64,000 nt of DNA from NCBI GenBank assembly GCA_945898055.1, contig CAMDGV010000001.1, positions 82,304 through 146,303 of the forward strand, read 5' to 3'. The DNA is from Akkermansia muciniphila. Its GTDB lineage: Bacteria > Verrucomicrobiota > Verrucomicrobiia > Limisphaerales > UBA9464. Positions 8,849 through 18,658 of the stretch are shown here, piece after piece. The first letter of the stretch is position 1, and each line of letters starts with the position of its first letter. The notes under the pieces are model-generated. The model had not been told where the DNA came from, searched no databases, and saw only the letters and a program-made list of their open reading frames with translations. Position numbers and translations under genes: made by a program.

Positions 8849-10036
8849 ATGATACCGACCCCTTTCGATAGCACTCCCAGTACTAGGCTGATTTTTGGAC
8901 CTGGAACCTTGGACCGTGTTGGACACCTTGCCGCCGAGTTAGGTGGGCGCCGCGTCCTAGTGGTGACGGATCGCGGTATTGAGGCAACAGGCCATGTGGA
9001 TCGCACCGTAAATCTTCTCCGAGCCTGCAGACTGGAAGTGGCCGTCTATGCGGGGGTCCGTGAGAATCCCACCACCTGGGATGTGAATCGATGTTTGGAA
9101 GTCGCTCGAGCCTTTTCGGCTGATTTATTGATTGGGTTAGGTGGAGGGAGTTCAATGGATACAGCGAAGGGAGCTAACTTTTTGCTGACCAATGGGGGTG
9201 AGATGCGCGATTATCAAGGGGTCGGCAAAGCGACTCGACCGATGTTGCCTTTGATAGCGATCCCGACCACCGCCGGAACCGGGAGTGAGTGTCAAAGTGC
9301 AACTTTAATTGCCGACGAGACAACTCATCGCAAGATGGCGTGCCTCGATTCAAAAGCGGCAGCAAAAATTGCCATTTTGGATCCCGTACTTACCGTGTCG
9401 CAGCCGCGTCGGGTGACCGCATTGACGGGTATCGACGCTTTAGTTCATGCGATTGAATCGGCAGTGACTACGCGGCGGACACCTTTGTCGGCGATCTATT
9501 CTCGGGAAGCCTTTCGACTCTGTGTGGGTGGTTTGGAAAAAGTCCTTTTGGAGCCAGACAATCTCGATGCCCGTGGCACCATGCTATTGGGGGCGGCTTT
9601 TGCTGGAATGGCTATTGAGAATTCCATGCTGGGCGCAGCGCATGCAGCTGCGAATCCATTGACGGCTGGTTATGGAGTCCTGCACGGAGCGGCAGTTGGT
9701 CTAATGTTGCCCGCCGTGATTCGCTATAACGCCGTTGACCCAGTGGCCCGAGGGTTGTACGTGCAGTTGGCGGTTTCAGCAGGTTTAGCGGGGGCGAAGG
9801 GAGATCCTGAGATCATTATTTCGGATCTCCTGCGAGTCCTTGCTCGGTTGCAGGTGGCGGCGGGTATTCCCCAAACGCTGGAGGCCGCGGGGGTCGATAT
9901 TGGCGCGATTTCGGAGTTGGCACTGGAGGCCGCGGGGCAGTGGACGGCAGGATTTAATCCGCGCCCCATTGATGCCGAGGCGTTTATAGGTCTTTATCAA
10001 TCGGTGGCGTCCCAAGGCGTTGACTGCAGGAACTGA
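8849..10036 (+). CDS. Iron-containing alcohol dehydrogenase
   Basis: A 395-residue group III (Fe-type) alcohol dehydrogenase, NAD(P)-dependent. The nucleotide-binding GGGSSMDTAKG motif and the metal site are visible: GIDALVHAIE gives Asp and His, and the following AHAAANPLTAGYGVLHGAAVG gives the other two His ligands. Its substrate (short-chain alcohol, aldehyde, lactaldehyde or similar) cannot be read from sequence. It is a single gene, convergent with the ABC-F gene 23 bp downstream. Confidence 0.9.
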   Translation: MIPTPFDSTPSTRLIFGPGTLDRVGHLAAELGGRRVLVVTDRGIEATGHVDRTVNLLRACRLEVAVYAGVRENPTTWDVNRCLEVARAFSADLLIGLGGGSSMDTAKGANFLLTNGGEMRDYQGVGKATRPMLPLIAIPTTAGTGSECQSATLIADETTHRKMACLDSKAAAKIAILDPVLTVSQPRRVTALTGIDALVHAIESAVTTRRTPLSAIYSREAFRLCVGGLEKVLLEPDNLDARGTMLLGAAFAGMAIENSMLGAAHAAANPLTAGYGVLHGAAVGLMLPAVIRYNAVDPVARGLYVQLAVSAGLAGAKGDPEIIISDLLRVLARLQVAAGIPQTLEAAGVDIGAISELALEAAGQWTAGFNPRPIDAEAFIGLYQSVASQGVDCRN

Positions 10037-10059
10037 CCTACCGCATTGGCGATGTCGGG

Positions 10060-11670
10060 TTAGGCCGCGGTTAAGGCCGCGCGAGCATCGTCGCCGGCGC
10101 CCGTCTTTTCTAAGAAGTAGTCATAACCACCGGCATACGGGTTTACTCGGCCAGCGGTGACGTGCAGCACTTTGGTGGCGAGTTGGCGGATAAAGTGAAC
10201 GTCGTGTGAAATAAAGAGAAGAGTCCCCTCGTAACGTTCTAGGGCCAAGGTGAGTGATTCTACCGTGGTGATGTCCAAGTGAGTTGTTGGCTCATCCATG
10301 AGTAGGAGGTTGGGTGGATCCACTAGAAATTTGACCAAGTTTAATCGGCTTTTTTCGCCACCGCTGAGCACTCGAGTCAGCTTATAGATTTCCTCCTTAC
10401 GAAACATAAAGGAGCCAAGAATTGCCCGTGCTTCGTCTTCGCGCAGAGCGGGTGCGCTGGCGAGAAGTTCATCGAGAACCGATTTATTGGGGTCGAGAGT
10501 ACCGGCACGATGTTGGCTGAAATAGCCGAGTTTGGCATTATGACCGAGCTTGAGTTCTCCCTGTTGGAAGGGAACAACGGCGGCAATAATTTTGAGTAGC
10601 GTGGATTTACCCGATCCATTAGGGCCGACCAAAACAGTACGTTCGCCTCGTTCCACCATAAGGTCGAGGCCGGCATAAACCACGTTGGAACCGTAGGCCA
10701 TGTGCAGGTTTTCGACGGTGAGTGCGCGTTGTCCACCACGGGGTGGGGTAGGGATCTGGAAACGAAAGGGTTTCTTGGTCGGAGTCGGTTTCTCGATTAG
10801 TTCCAAGCGCTCGATCTGTTTGAGCTTGGACATAGCTTGGGACGCCTTGGAGGCGACCGAGCGGAAACGGTCAGCGAATTCCTGCAGAGCTTGAATCTCT
10901 TTTTGTTGGTTTTTGTAGGCCGCTGATTGTTGTTCGTAACGTTCCTCGCGCTGTTTAAGAAAAGAAGAATAATTGCCCGTGTAACTGATCAGTTTTTTGT
11001 CCGCGATATCATGGACCTGAGTGATGATTTCATCCATGAACTGGCGGTCGTGGGAAATTAGAAGTAAGGCACCGGAATAATTTTTAAGATAATTCTGCAG
11101 CCAGAGCAGGGATAGGAGGTCGAGGTGATTGGTTGGTTCGTCGAGGAGTAATAGGTCGGGTTCCATCACCAGCAAACGGGCCAAGTGGGCGCGCATCACC
11201 CAACCGCCGCTCATTTCCCGTGCTTTCCTCGCGAAATCGGTATCCTTATAGCCCAGACCCTTGAGCATTTTCTTGGCCTTCGCCTCTACTTGAGGGTCAT
11301 TGAGCGCAGAGTGCTTGGCGTGAGCCTCCATGTAGTCTGCGCTATCGACCGCACCGGCGGCCTCTAAATCCAGTAAGCGTTTTTCCAGTGCGGGCAATTC
11401 ACCCGCTCGACCGGTGGCGACTTCGAGAACCGTTTCCTCTCCGACAACCTCGCCCTCTTGAGGCAAATAGCCGACCATGGTCCAGACATCACGCTCAATC
11501 GCACCTTCGTCTGGGACATTGCGTTTGAGGATGAGGGAAAATAGTGTGGATTTGCCGGCACCATTGGGTCCGACAAGGGCGACACGGTCTCCGTAATTGA
11601 CCTGCATCGACGCGTTTTCAAACAGCGTGCGACCGGCCACCGACATTTTCAGTTCGCGAATCGAGAGCAT
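10060..11670 (-). CDS. ABC-F family ATP-binding protein (ribosome-associated type)
   Basis: A 536-residue soluble protein with two ABC domains joined by a charged linker (about residues 230-310), and no membrane domain. Walker A motifs are GPNGAGKST near residue 35 and GPNGSGKST near 355. The signatures MSGGWVMRAHLARLL and LSGGEKSRLNLVKFL are followed by DEPTNHLD and DEPTTHLD. ABC-F proteins act on the ribosomal E site during translation, not as transporters. The architecture fits the YbiT/Uup branch, but I cannot assign the subfamily. ATG start at 11670. Confidence 0.92.
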   Translation of the reverse strand: MLSIRELKMSVAGRTLFENASMQVNYGDRVALVGPNGAGKSTLFSLILKRNVPDEGAIERDVWTMVGYLPQEGEVVGEETVLEVATGRAGELPALEKRLLDLEAAGAVDSADYMEAHAKHSALNDPQVEAKAKKMLKGLGYKDTDFARKAREMSGGWVMRAHLARLLVMEPDLLLLDEPTNHLDLLSLLWLQNYLKNYSGALLLISHDRQFMDEIITQVHDIADKKLISYTGNYSSFLKQREERYEQQSAAYKNQQKEIQALQEFADRFRSVASKASQAMSKLKQIERLELIEKPTPTKKPFRFQIPTPPRGGQRALTVENLHMAYGSNVVYAGLDLMVERGERTVLVGPNGSGKSTLLKIIAAVVPFQQGELKLGHNAKLGYFSQHRAGTLDPNKSVLDELLASAPALREDEARAILGSFMFRKEEIYKLTRVLSGGEKSRLNLVKFLVDPPNLLLMDEPTTHLDITTVESLTLALERYEGTLLFISHDVHFIRQLATKVLHVTAGRVNPYAGGYDYFLEKTGAGDDARAALTAA

Positions 11671-11830
11671 GAGTCAGAAATAACTGGAGGTGAGTATGAC
11701 GTCTGGCCGACCTTGAATGAACACAATTTGATCCGGAAACCGGTCGTCGAGTCATATTTTTTTATTAAGTCGCCTGTTTAATGGGCAAATCTCTCTTGAT
11801 CCATTCAGAAATCTCTCCTCAGATTACAGA

Positions 11831-13270
11831 ATGAGATTTCCCCGGATCAGTTTGAGAAAAGGTCTTCAGATGCTGGGCTTTTTAGGGGTTGCTCGCCCTT
11901 GGAGCCTGTTAGGAACCGAGGAGACAGTGGAGTTATTTGTAGAGGGGTATACCGGTCGGGTCAGTTATTCGCCGGGGGAAGAACTTTCCCTCCATTTTTC
12001 GACGAGTGCGACGACGGTTGCGGTGGAAATTGTTCGGCTCGGGGTTAAGCCTGAGACGGTTTGGTCTGCGAAAAATATTCCAGGACGTCAGCAAAGTGTC
12101 CCGATAGATGCCTCGTCGCAGGGGTGTAAATGGCCGGTGTCTACCAAAATCCCCCTCCCAAAAACTTGGCGTAGTGGCTACTATCAGGTGCAGTTTAAAG
12201 TGCGCGATGGGGGAGGAGTTTTTACGCGTCGAGGCAGTCGGACGGCGGAAGGAACTTGTTTTTTTATTCTGAAAGCGGAGGTCCCTGGCGCCACATCGAA
12301 GATTTTGCTTCAGCTATCCACCCATACTTACAATGCCTACAATAACTGGGGAGGGTTTAGTTTGTATGCTTTCAACGGACGAGGTGGAAATCAGGGGCAC
12401 CGAGTTTCGTTTGAACGACCTCCGTTGAGCCAGTTTTCTAACTGGGAACAACCCTTTGTTGAATGGGCAGAACGTTCTGGAATTAGCCTTGAGTATGCCT
12501 CGAATGGAGATCTCGAATCCCATCCGGAACTTCTAAAAGCCTATCGACTGGTCTTGAGTGTGGGGCACGATGAGTATTGGTCGGCACCGATGCGGAAAAC
12601 TTTGGAAGGATTCATTGGCGACGGTGGTAATGTAGCCTTTTTCAGTGGCAACACCTGCTGTTGGCAGGTTCGGAGCGAGGAGGGAGGCCGAGCGTTAACC
12701 TGCTGGAAACAGAACTATCATTCCGACCCTGTTTACTCCGAAAGAAAAGGCTACGACACACTCTCTTCGGCTTGGAGTCATCACTTGGTGGGGAACCCGG
12801 AGAACCGATTGACTGGGGTTGGCTTTCTTTGGGGTGGTTATCATAAAAGCCATGGTCAACTGATGGATGCAAGCGGGGCTTTTACAGTGCATCAGCCCGA
12901 TCATTGGCTCTTTGCCGGTACGGGCTTAAAACGGGGTGATACTTTTGGCGCTAAGGATACGATTGTGGGTTATGAATGCGACGGTTGTGAGTTGGATTGG
13001 AAAGACGGGGTGCCATCACCCACTGGTCGCGATGGTACTCCGCCGACTTTCATGGTTCTCGGAACCGCCCCAGCGCAATGGCATCCCGATGATTGCCAAT
13101 GGTATGATCGTTGGGAGAATGGCCGTAAGGGAAACGCTGTCCTAGGCACCTACACCCGAGGTGGCACTGTCGTGACCTGCGGCACCACGGATTGGGCCCA
13201 TGGATTACGGGGGACAGATCCGATTGTGGAGAGCATTACTCGAACCATTGTGACGCGTTTATCCAAGTAA
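11831..13270 (+). CDS. N,N-dimethylformamidase beta-subunit-like C-terminal domain protein
   Basis: A 479-residue protein resembling the C-terminal part of the large subunit of N,N-dimethylformamidase. Key stretches are LLQLSTHTYNAYNNWGG, VLSVGHDEYWSAPMRKTLE and GGNVAFFSGNTCCWQVR, which belong to a glutamine amidotransferase-like fold. A beta-sandwich region precedes it (residues 30-150). The N-terminus (residues 5-28) is weakly hydrophobic with basic residues and could be an export signal. Real dimethylformamidase activity is unlikely to be certain, since the family is broad in Verrucomicrobia and Planctomycetes, and there is no small subunit gene beside it. Confidence 0.72.
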   Translation: MRFPRISLRKGLQMLGFLGVARPWSLLGTEETVELFVEGYTGRVSYSPGEELSLHFSTSATTVAVEIVRLGVKPETVWSAKNIPGRQQSVPIDASSQGCKWPVSTKIPLPKTWRSGYYQVQFKVRDGGGVFTRRGSRTAEGTCFFILKAEVPGATSKILLQLSTHTYNAYNNWGGFSLYAFNGRGGNQGHRVSFERPPLSQFSNWEQPFVEWAERSGISLEYASNGDLESHPELLKAYRLVLSVGHDEYWSAPMRKTLEGFIGDGGNVAFFSGNTCCWQVRSEEGGRALTCWKQNYHSDPVYSERKGYDTLSSAWSHHLVGNPENRLTGVGFLWGGYHKSHGQLMDASGAFTVHQPDHWLFAGTGLKRGDTFGAKDTIVGYECDGCELDWKDGVPSPTGRDGTPPTFMVLGTAPAQWHPDDCQWYDRWENGRKGNAVLGTYTRGGTVVTCGTTDWAHGLRGTDPIVESITRTIVTRLSK

Positions 13271-13309
13271 AACAGGGAAAGATCTTGCCGGTGACACCGG
13301 CGACTGTTT
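13269..13309. terminator. Hairpin between convergent genes
   Basis: The stem GCCGGT/ACCGGC (13287-13292, 13296-13301) with a 3-base loop is flanked by a further pairing AAACAG/CTGTTT (13270-13275, 13304-13309). It lies in the 56-bp gap between the ends of the dimethylformamidase-like gene and rlmN, the expected place for a bidirectional terminator. There is no clear T-run. Confidence 0.35.
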
Positions 13310-13326
13310 CCGCTGCTGAGAACGTT

Positions 13327-14520
13327 TTAGGCAGTGGCTAGTTCGATGGGCTGGCTCAGGGCGCTCAGGGCCGTTGTGGTTAATTCTTTTTCTGTTTTTA
13401 GCCGCAACTGGCCGCAGGCGGCATCGATGTCGTGTCCTTTTTCCATACGGAGGGTGACACTCGTTCCGTCGCGACGCACCGCTTCAGCGAAGGTGATACA
13501 ACGTTTTTCGTCGGGTCGTTTCCAAGTGAGTCCTTCGACCGTGTTGTAGGGGATCAGGTTCACTTTAGCATGAAGTTTCCAAGCGAGGTCAGCGAGGATT
13601 TTAGCTTCAGGTAAGGCGTCATTGACCCCCTGAATAAGGATGTATTCGAGGGTGATCATTTTACCCTTTCGAGAGACGTAGTAGTGGCAAGCGGCAGACA
13701 GTTCTGCGACCGGGTATTTACGATTAACCGGCATGATCTGATCTCGAACGGCATCGGTGGCACCGTGGAGCGAAATCGCGAGACGAAACTGTTCTGGTTC
13801 TTCGGCGAGTTGGCGAATTTTTGGCACGAGTCCGCTCGTGGAGATGGTGATTTTACGCGCTCCAATATTACCCCCCCAAGGGGCGTTAAGAATGCGCAGA
13901 GCGATCATCAAGTTGTCATAGTTAGCCAAAGGCTCACCCATACCCATAATCACCAAGTTATTGATCAAACGATCCCCGGTAAGGGTAGACTGTTCTTCTT
14001 TAGGTAGAGAGGCATGCCACCGTTCAATCTCCAAAATTTGACCGGCAATTTCCCAAGGCTGAAGATTGCGTTTCCAACCGTCTAGACCACTGGCGCAAAA
14101 GCGGCACCCGTAAGCGCAGCCCACTTGAGTGGAAACGCAGAGAGTATGCCGGTCGGCGGTTTCCCCGTAGAGCGCTGGGTTGGCTGGAATCAGGACGCTC
14201 TCGATCAGGGAGCCGTCGCTGAGTCGCCAGAGGAATTTTTGAGTCGCCTCTTTAGTTCCCTGCTTGAGGACCAAGGTGAAGGATCCGAGAGACCATGTTT
14301 GGGCGAGTTGATCTCTGAGACTCTTGGGCAGGTTGGTCATCGCATCCCAAGAAGAGGCGCGGCGTTCGTAGAGCCATTGAAGAAGTTGAGTGAGACGGTA
14401 AGCAGGCACCTTCCAACCGTTGAAGGCGGAGGTAAGAGTTTCCCGTGATTGATCCCGGATATCGGGCAGGACAGGGGGCGCCGAAAGGGGCGGAGTTAGG
14501 GCAGATAGCGGAGCAGTCAT
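13327..14520 (-). CDS. rlmN: Dual-specificity RNA methyltransferase RlmN (23S A2503 / tRNA A37)
   Basis: Radical SAM enzyme that methylates C2 of A2503 in 23S rRNA and A37 in some tRNAs. The radical SAM cluster motif CAYGCRFCASG binds the [4Fe-4S] cluster; VIMGMGEPLANYDN and the HGATDAVRDQIMP segment are typical. The second catalytic Cys lies near the C-terminus in GHDIDAACGQLR. I chose the ATG at 14520 (protein 397 aa); a TTG at 14541 would add seven residues. It is 37 bp downstream of rex on the same strand. Confidence 0.95.
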   Translation of the reverse strand: MTAPLSALTPPLSAPPVLPDIRDQSRETLTSAFNGWKVPAYRLTQLLQWLYERRASSWDAMTNLPKSLRDQLAQTWSLGSFTLVLKQGTKEATQKFLWRLSDGSLIESVLIPANPALYGETADRHTLCVSTQVGCAYGCRFCASGLDGWKRNLQPWEIAGQILEIERWHASLPKEEQSTLTGDRLINNLVIMGMGEPLANYDNLMIALRILNAPWGGNIGARKITISTSGLVPKIRQLAEEPEQFRLAISLHGATDAVRDQIMPVNRKYPVAELSAACHYYVSRKGKMITLEYILIQGVNDALPEAKILADLAWKLHAKVNLIPYNTVEGLTWKRPDEKRCITFAEAVRRDGTSVTLRMEKGHDIDAACGQLRLKTEKELTTTALSALSQPIELATA

Positions 14521-14557
14521 GAGGGCTGGACAAACAAGCAAGTGAACAAACGCGCGG

Positions 14558-15190
14558 CTATTCTTGAAGGAAGTAGCTAAGGTTTTCGAGCTCGATAGCG
14601 AGGTTAACGTTATTCAGTGCGACGTGTTCAGGGACAGCGGGGACAATGGGTGCGAAGTTAAGAATACCGAGGATACCGGCGTCGATAAGGGCATTGGCCA
14701 CCTCTTGAGCCGCAGCGGCAGGGACGGCGAGAATCGCCATTCGCACTCTAAATTCCTGAACAATATGGGGGAGCTTGGACATCGGGTGTAGGGGAATGCG
14801 GAGAATTTTATCCCGCTGCCGCTGAGGATCCTGGTCGAAAGCAGCGATTATTTCAAAACCTTCGGGCTCGAATCCATGGTACTGAAGAAGTGCATTTCCG
14901 AGATTTCCAGCTCCGACAAGGATCACCGGTTGAAGTCGATTGGTACCCAGATGCACTGTGATCATTTGGGATAATTGTTCCACATCGTAGCCCAGACCAC
15001 GGACACCGAACTGCCCTAGATAAGTCAGATCCTTTCGTAATTGGGTCGGTTTGACCCCAGCGGCGCGCGCGAGAGCTTCGCTACTAACCGTCACGATTCT
15101 ATTCGATTTTAATTTGTGAAGGCATCGAAGATAGACCGATAACCGATAGACGGTCTTGCGAGGAATCTCGGTTTTAGTGGCTTTTTTCAC
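14558..15190 (-). CDS. rex: Redox-sensing transcriptional repressor Rex
   Basis: A 210-residue regulator that senses the NADH/NAD+ ratio and represses fermentation and respiration genes. The N-terminal winged helix (about 1-80) includes VKPTQLRKDLTYLGQFGVRGLGY, a very conserved Rex DNA-binding segment (VRGLGY ends it). The Rossmann domain begins with VILVGAGNLGNALL, and the C-terminal helix that swaps between subunits ends in ELENLSYFLQE. The start is a GTG at 15190. I found no clear Rex operator (TTGTGAA-type palindrome) in the divergent region upstream. rlmN follows. Confidence 0.95.
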   Translation of the reverse strand: MKKATKTEIPRKTVYRLSVYLRCLHKLKSNRIVTVSSEALARAAGVKPTQLRKDLTYLGQFGVRGLGYDVEQLSQMITVHLGTNRLQPVILVGAGNLGNALLQYHGFEPEGFEIIAAFDQDPQRQRDKILRIPLHPMSKLPHIVQEFRVRMAILAVPAAAAQEVANALIDAGILGILNFAPIVPAVPEHVALNNVNLAIELENLSYFLQE

Positions 15191-15312
15191 AGTAATAAAG
15201 AGAAGGGGGCGTTTGTCGCATCTATAAACGGGCCAGACGAGAACAGAAGAACTGCGCTCTCTTTGAAAATAGGGCTTTATCGTCCTCCCACGTTTGTCAC
15301 CCTGTAATAATT

Positions 15313-16251
15313 ATGCGCCTCAATCAAGTCGCACTCGTTGCGTGCTTATGTGTTCTGACCTCTTGGGCAGCTGAGTTCCGAACTATCAACGGTGATGTTT
15401 ACTCGGGTGAAATTGCCGCCGCAGATCCTGAGGGACTGTTGGTTCGCCTAAAAATCGGCGGCTTTTCTCCGCGGATCGATTGGGCTAAATTGGACGATCC
15501 CACCTTGAAACAGTTAGTCGACGATAAGCGGGCTCGTCGGTTTGTAGAGCCGATGATTGAGCCGCCCATTGAGGAAGTAACACGAATAGAGGCGCGCAAG
15601 ATCGAGGTGCGTCAACCGGTTCGAGCGGAGCGGTTGGCGGTCGGCTTACCGAATCGTGGATTGATTGCCGCTTTGACCACGCCCAGCGGGTTACTTTTTC
15701 TTGGGTTACTTTTTCTTTCAAATCTTTACGCCGGATATGAGATCGCACGGTTCAAGTGGCGGTCGGTTCCTTTGGTTTGTGGATTTGCGGCCGTGTTCCC
15801 CATTTTCGGACCACTCATTTTCCTGATTTTGCCTCGACGAGAACTCCAGGAAGAAGTCAATGCGACCGAAGAGGCAGCCTCGGCTCAACAGTTGAATGTA
15901 CCGTCGACCTCTGCGGGGTCTGGTGCGTCGAGCGGTGGGGCAACTTCACTGGCTCGGCAAGCTTCAGGAGGAGGCGGAGAACCGGAAGGACCGAAGGTTT
16001 TCCGACGAGGCGAGACGACCTTTAATCGGCGTTTCTTCGAGACACAGTTCCCCTCCTTTTTCCGAGTGATTGCCACTGAAGCGGACAAGGATCTACTGAT
16101 CGAAGTGACTCTAGCGAAAGGGAAGGTTCTAGGAAGCAGAGTGAGTCGAATCAGCAGCACAGAGGTTCATTTTAGAACGCCAGAATCGGCTGAGGTCGGA
16201 GTGGAATTTTCTCAGATGATTGAGGTTAAATTACGCAATAAAATGGGCTGA
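15313..16251 (+). CDS. Hypothetical membrane protein with signal peptide
   Basis: A 312-residue protein I do not recognise. Residues 1-20 look like a signal peptide. Next is a segment (FRTINGDVYSGEIAAADPEG...) that resembles the short SH3-like or LSM-type repeat seen in many verrucomicrobial envelope proteins. Two membrane helices lie around residues 113-175, then a Ser/Gly/Ala-rich linker. The C-terminal about 90 residues begin with RRGETTFNRRFFETQFPSFF. It is divergently transcribed from rex, and the next gene (adenylate kinase-like) begins 28 bp after its stop. Confidence 0.65.
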   Translation: MRLNQVALVACLCVLTSWAAEFRTINGDVYSGEIAAADPEGLLVRLKIGGFSPRIDWAKLDDPTLKQLVDDKRARRFVEPMIEPPIEEVTRIEARKIEVRQPVRAERLAVGLPNRGLIAALTTPSGLLFLGLLFLSNLYAGYEIARFKWRSVPLVCGFAAVFPIFGPLIFLILPRRELQEEVNATEEAASAQQLNVPSTSAGSGASSGGATSLARQASGGGGEPEGPKVFRRGETTFNRRFFETQFPSFFRVIATEADKDLLIEVTLAKGKVLGSRVSRISSTEVHFRTPESAEVGVEFSQMIEVKLRNKMG

Positions 16252-16279
16252 GTTAGGGTTAGATTTCACACTCATCAAG

Positions 16280-16921
16280 ATGAAATATAGGGCCATTTTG
16301 CTTTTCGGGGCGCCAGGTGCAGGCAAGGGAACGCAAGGGAAAATATTAGGGCAGATTCCTAATTTTGTTCATTTCTCTTGCGGCGACGCTTTCCGGAATT
16401 TGCGGGTTGATACCCAACTAGGTCGGGTGTTTATGGATTATGCATCCAACGGGAGACTGGTGCCCGATGAACCGACCATCGAGCTTTGGACTCGGTCGGT
16501 GGAAGGAATGATTGTTACTGGCCGATTTAATCCTGAGGCAGACACCTTGCTGTTGGATGGCATTCCGAGAAATCCGCGACAGGCTGAAATCATGCGGGAA
16601 TTACTCGACGTAAAAGCGATTTTAAATTTGTTCTGCCCGGTGATGGATAAGTTGGTGATTCGCTTACAACGAAGAGCTTTGAAAGAAAATCGGTTGGATG
16701 ATGCCAACATTGAAACGATCCGAAATCGTTTGGAAACCTACCGTCGTGAGACCCGAGCCGTGTTGGAATGTTATTCAGAGGATTTGATCCACCAGATTGA
16801 CTCAACCCAGGAACCGTTGCTCGTTCTGCTAGATGTTTTGAAAGTGGTCGCCGCTCTCCCGAAGCCAGCGATTAGCGATGGAGGGACAACATTTTCTGGG
16901 GCTAACCTGATTCGGTCTTAG
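16280..16921 (+). CDS. Adenylate kinase-like nucleoside monophosphate kinase
   Basis: A 213-residue P-loop NMP kinase, probably interconverting ATP + AMP and 2 ADP. Visible are the P-loop GAPGAGKGTQGK, the AMP-binding HFSCGDAFRN, the motif LLLDGIPRNPRQAE (family: DGFPR, here Ile in place of Phe) and the arginine-rich LID region RRALKENRLDDANIETIRNRL, without a zinc-binding LID, so it is the short type. It is not beside secY as adk often is, and it may be a paralogue. I used the ATG at 16280 rather than the GTG/ATG upstream, which lies inside the preceding gene. Confidence 0.82.
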   Translation: MKYRAILLFGAPGAGKGTQGKILGQIPNFVHFSCGDAFRNLRVDTQLGRVFMDYASNGRLVPDEPTIELWTRSVEGMIVTGRFNPEADTLLLDGIPRNPRQAEIMRELLDVKAILNLFCPVMDKLVIRLQRRALKENRLDDANIETIRNRLETYRRETRAVLECYSEDLIHQIDSTQEPLLVLLDVLKVVAALPKPAISDGGTTFSGANLIRS

Positions 16922-17230
16922 GATGAGGGGGGGCTTTGCTGTGGAGAGTTGCCGTGGCAAAGGTGTTATTCTGGATCTTTCATTGGAGAATAGCCTACTT
17001 TCGCCGTTTAAAGCGGATTGGAAAGTTCGAGAATTTAAGGGAGAGATCAGTGGGTGCACGGAGTCCAAAAACATTTTTTTTCCAGAAACGGGTTGACACT
17101 TTTGCTCCTGATTTCTAAAAAGAACGACTCAATTCAAGAGTTGCTAGCCCGAAGGCTGGTTCTGATCTCCTGATGGAGTCGGAAGCTTGTCTTTTGTCGT
17201 CGAGAGATGACTGGGTGTCTTTTTATTTTT
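16922..17230. other. Intergenic region ahead of tRNA-Thr/tuf
   Basis: About 310 bp with no gene I can support. Short open frames here have no recognisable content. The only signal I see is a promoter-like pair near 17093-17121, reported separately. Confidence 0.6.
17093..17121 (+). promoter_or_regulatory. Sigma-70-type promoter candidate for tRNA-Thr-tuf
   Basis: A perfect -35 TTGACA (17093-17098) is followed after 17 bp by TAAAAA (17116-17121), which matches the -10 consensus at four of six positions. It lies about 110 bp upstream of the tRNA-Thr gene, the first gene of the block. The call rests on sequence match and position only. Confidence 0.4.
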
Positions 17231-17306
<76 letters not shown>

Positions 17307-17392
17307 TTTAAAATGGGGCTAGGGTGAAAAGACATTAGAGGTAGGAGTAGCTTGGTTTGACATAAAAACGAGAACAGTAAAAGACACGACAC

Positions 17393-18583
17393 ATGGCCAA
17401 AGACACCTTCAAACGGACGAAGCCCCACATGAATGTGGGCACGATCGGTCACGTTGATCATGGAAAGTCCACACTCACCGCTGCGATTGTAGCAGTCCAA
17501 AACCGCAAGGGGTTGGCTGAGCTGATTGAGTACAAGGACATTACCAAGGGCGGAACCGTCCGTGATGACACGAAGACCGTAACAATTGCGGTATCGCACG
17601 TCGAATACGAGAGCCCAAATCGTCACTATGCTCACGTCGACTGTCCGGGCCATGCGGATTACGTGAAGAATATGATCACGGGTGCTGCCCAGATGGATGG
17701 CGCTGTGCTGGTGGTCAGTGCTGCCGATGGGCCGATGCCTCAAACCCGCGAGCACATTCTGCTGGCGCGTCAGGTCGGCGTCCCGAGCATTGTGGTTTTC
17801 CTTAACAAGGTGGATCTTGCTGATGCCGATTTGCTCGAGTTGATCGAGATGGAAATCCGCGAGCTACTTACCAAGTATGGTTTCCCTGGCGATACCACCC
17901 CGATTATTCGAGGATCTGCTACGGCGGCGATCGAGGGAACACCCGAAGGCGAGAAGGCGATTGCTGATCTTCTCGAGTCTTTGGATACCTTTATCCCTGA
18001 ACCTCCGCGGGAATCCGACAAGCCCTTTTTGATGTGCATTGAAGATGTGTTCAACATTGAAGGTCGTGGCACGGTTGTGACTGGCCGAGTTGAACGGGGT
18101 GTCCTCAAGAAGATGGAAGAAGTCGAGATCGTTGGGTTGCGCGATACACGCAAGACCACCGCGACTGATATGGAAATGTTCCGTAAGTTGCTCGATAGCG
18201 TTCAAGCGGGCGACAACTGCGGTATTCTTCTTCGGGGGATTAAGAAGGAAGACGTGGAGCGCGGAATGGTGCTGGCGAAGCCGGCTTCTATTAAGCCCCA
18301 TACCCGTTTCATGGCTGAGATTTATGTTCTCACCAAGGATGAAGGTGGGCGTCATACCCCCTTCTTTACTAACTATCGTCCTCAGTTCTATTTCCGTACC
18401 TCCGATGTCACCGGTACTGTCAGCCTTCCGGCCGGCATTGAAATGGTGATGCCCGGCGATAACGTGAGTGCAGAGATCAAATTGATGGCACCTGTGGCTA
18501 TGGAAAAGGGTCTTCGCTTTGCGATTCGAGAAGGCGGTCGCACGATCGGTGCAGGTCGTGTTTCCGAAGTTCTTCCGGAATAA
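17393..18583 (+). CDS. tuf: Elongation factor Tu
   Basis: GTPase delivering aminoacyl-tRNA to the ribosomal A site. The 396-residue protein has the P-loop [10 protein letters not shown], the switch [14 protein letters not shown] and the guanine motif NKVD, and domains 2 and 3 end with [17 protein letters not shown]. Switch I differs from the usual EEKARGITI: here it reads [21 protein letters not shown]. The Mg2+-binding Thr is kept, but the preceding Arg-Gly is replaced. I believe related variants occur in other Verrucomicrobia, so this is likely a lineage trait. It is preceded by tRNA-Thr and followed by a strong hairpin. Confidence 0.97.
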   Translation: MAKDTFKRTKPHMNVGTIGHVDHGKSTLTAAIVAVQNRKGLAELIEYKDITKGGTVRDDTKTVTIAVSHVEYESPNRHYAHVDCPGHADYVKNMITGAAQMDGAVLVVSAADGPMPQTREHILLARQVGVPSIVVFLNKVDLADADLLELIEMEIRELLTKYGFPGDTTPIIRGSATAAIEGTPEGEKAIADLLESLDTFIPEPPRESDKPFLMCIEDVFNIEGRGTVVTGRVERGVLKKMEEVEIVGLRDTRKTTATDMEMFRKLLDSVQAGDNCGILLRGIKKEDVERGMVLAKPASIKPHTRFMAEIYVLTKDEGGRHTPFFTNYRPQFYFRTSDVTGTVSLPAGIEMVMPGDNVSAEIKLMAPVAMEKGLRFAIREGGRTIGAGRVSEVLPE

Positions 18584-18589
18584 AATTTT

Positions 18590-18623
18590 CCCAGAGGAAA
18601 CAGTGGTTTCTGTTTCCTCTGGG
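18590..18623 (+). terminator. Rho-independent terminator-like hairpin after tuf
   Basis: A perfect 14-bp stem, CCCAGAGGAAACAG (18590-18603) with its complement (18610-18623) and a 6-base loop, begins 7 bp after the tuf stop. The following T-tract is short (TTCTCGG), so it could act as an attenuating or processing hairpin as well as a terminator. Confidence 0.7.
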
Positions 18624-18658
18624 TTCTCGGTTCGGCTATTTGTCATCCGGCAGTCGAC

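Noticed and set aside
15191-15312. Rex operator in the divergent region
   Set aside because: I looked for a TTGTGAA-type palindrome upstream of rex and found none convincing.
17864-18646. 260-residue open frame on the minus strand
   Set aside because: It is antisense to tuf, which is highly constrained. No family resemblance.
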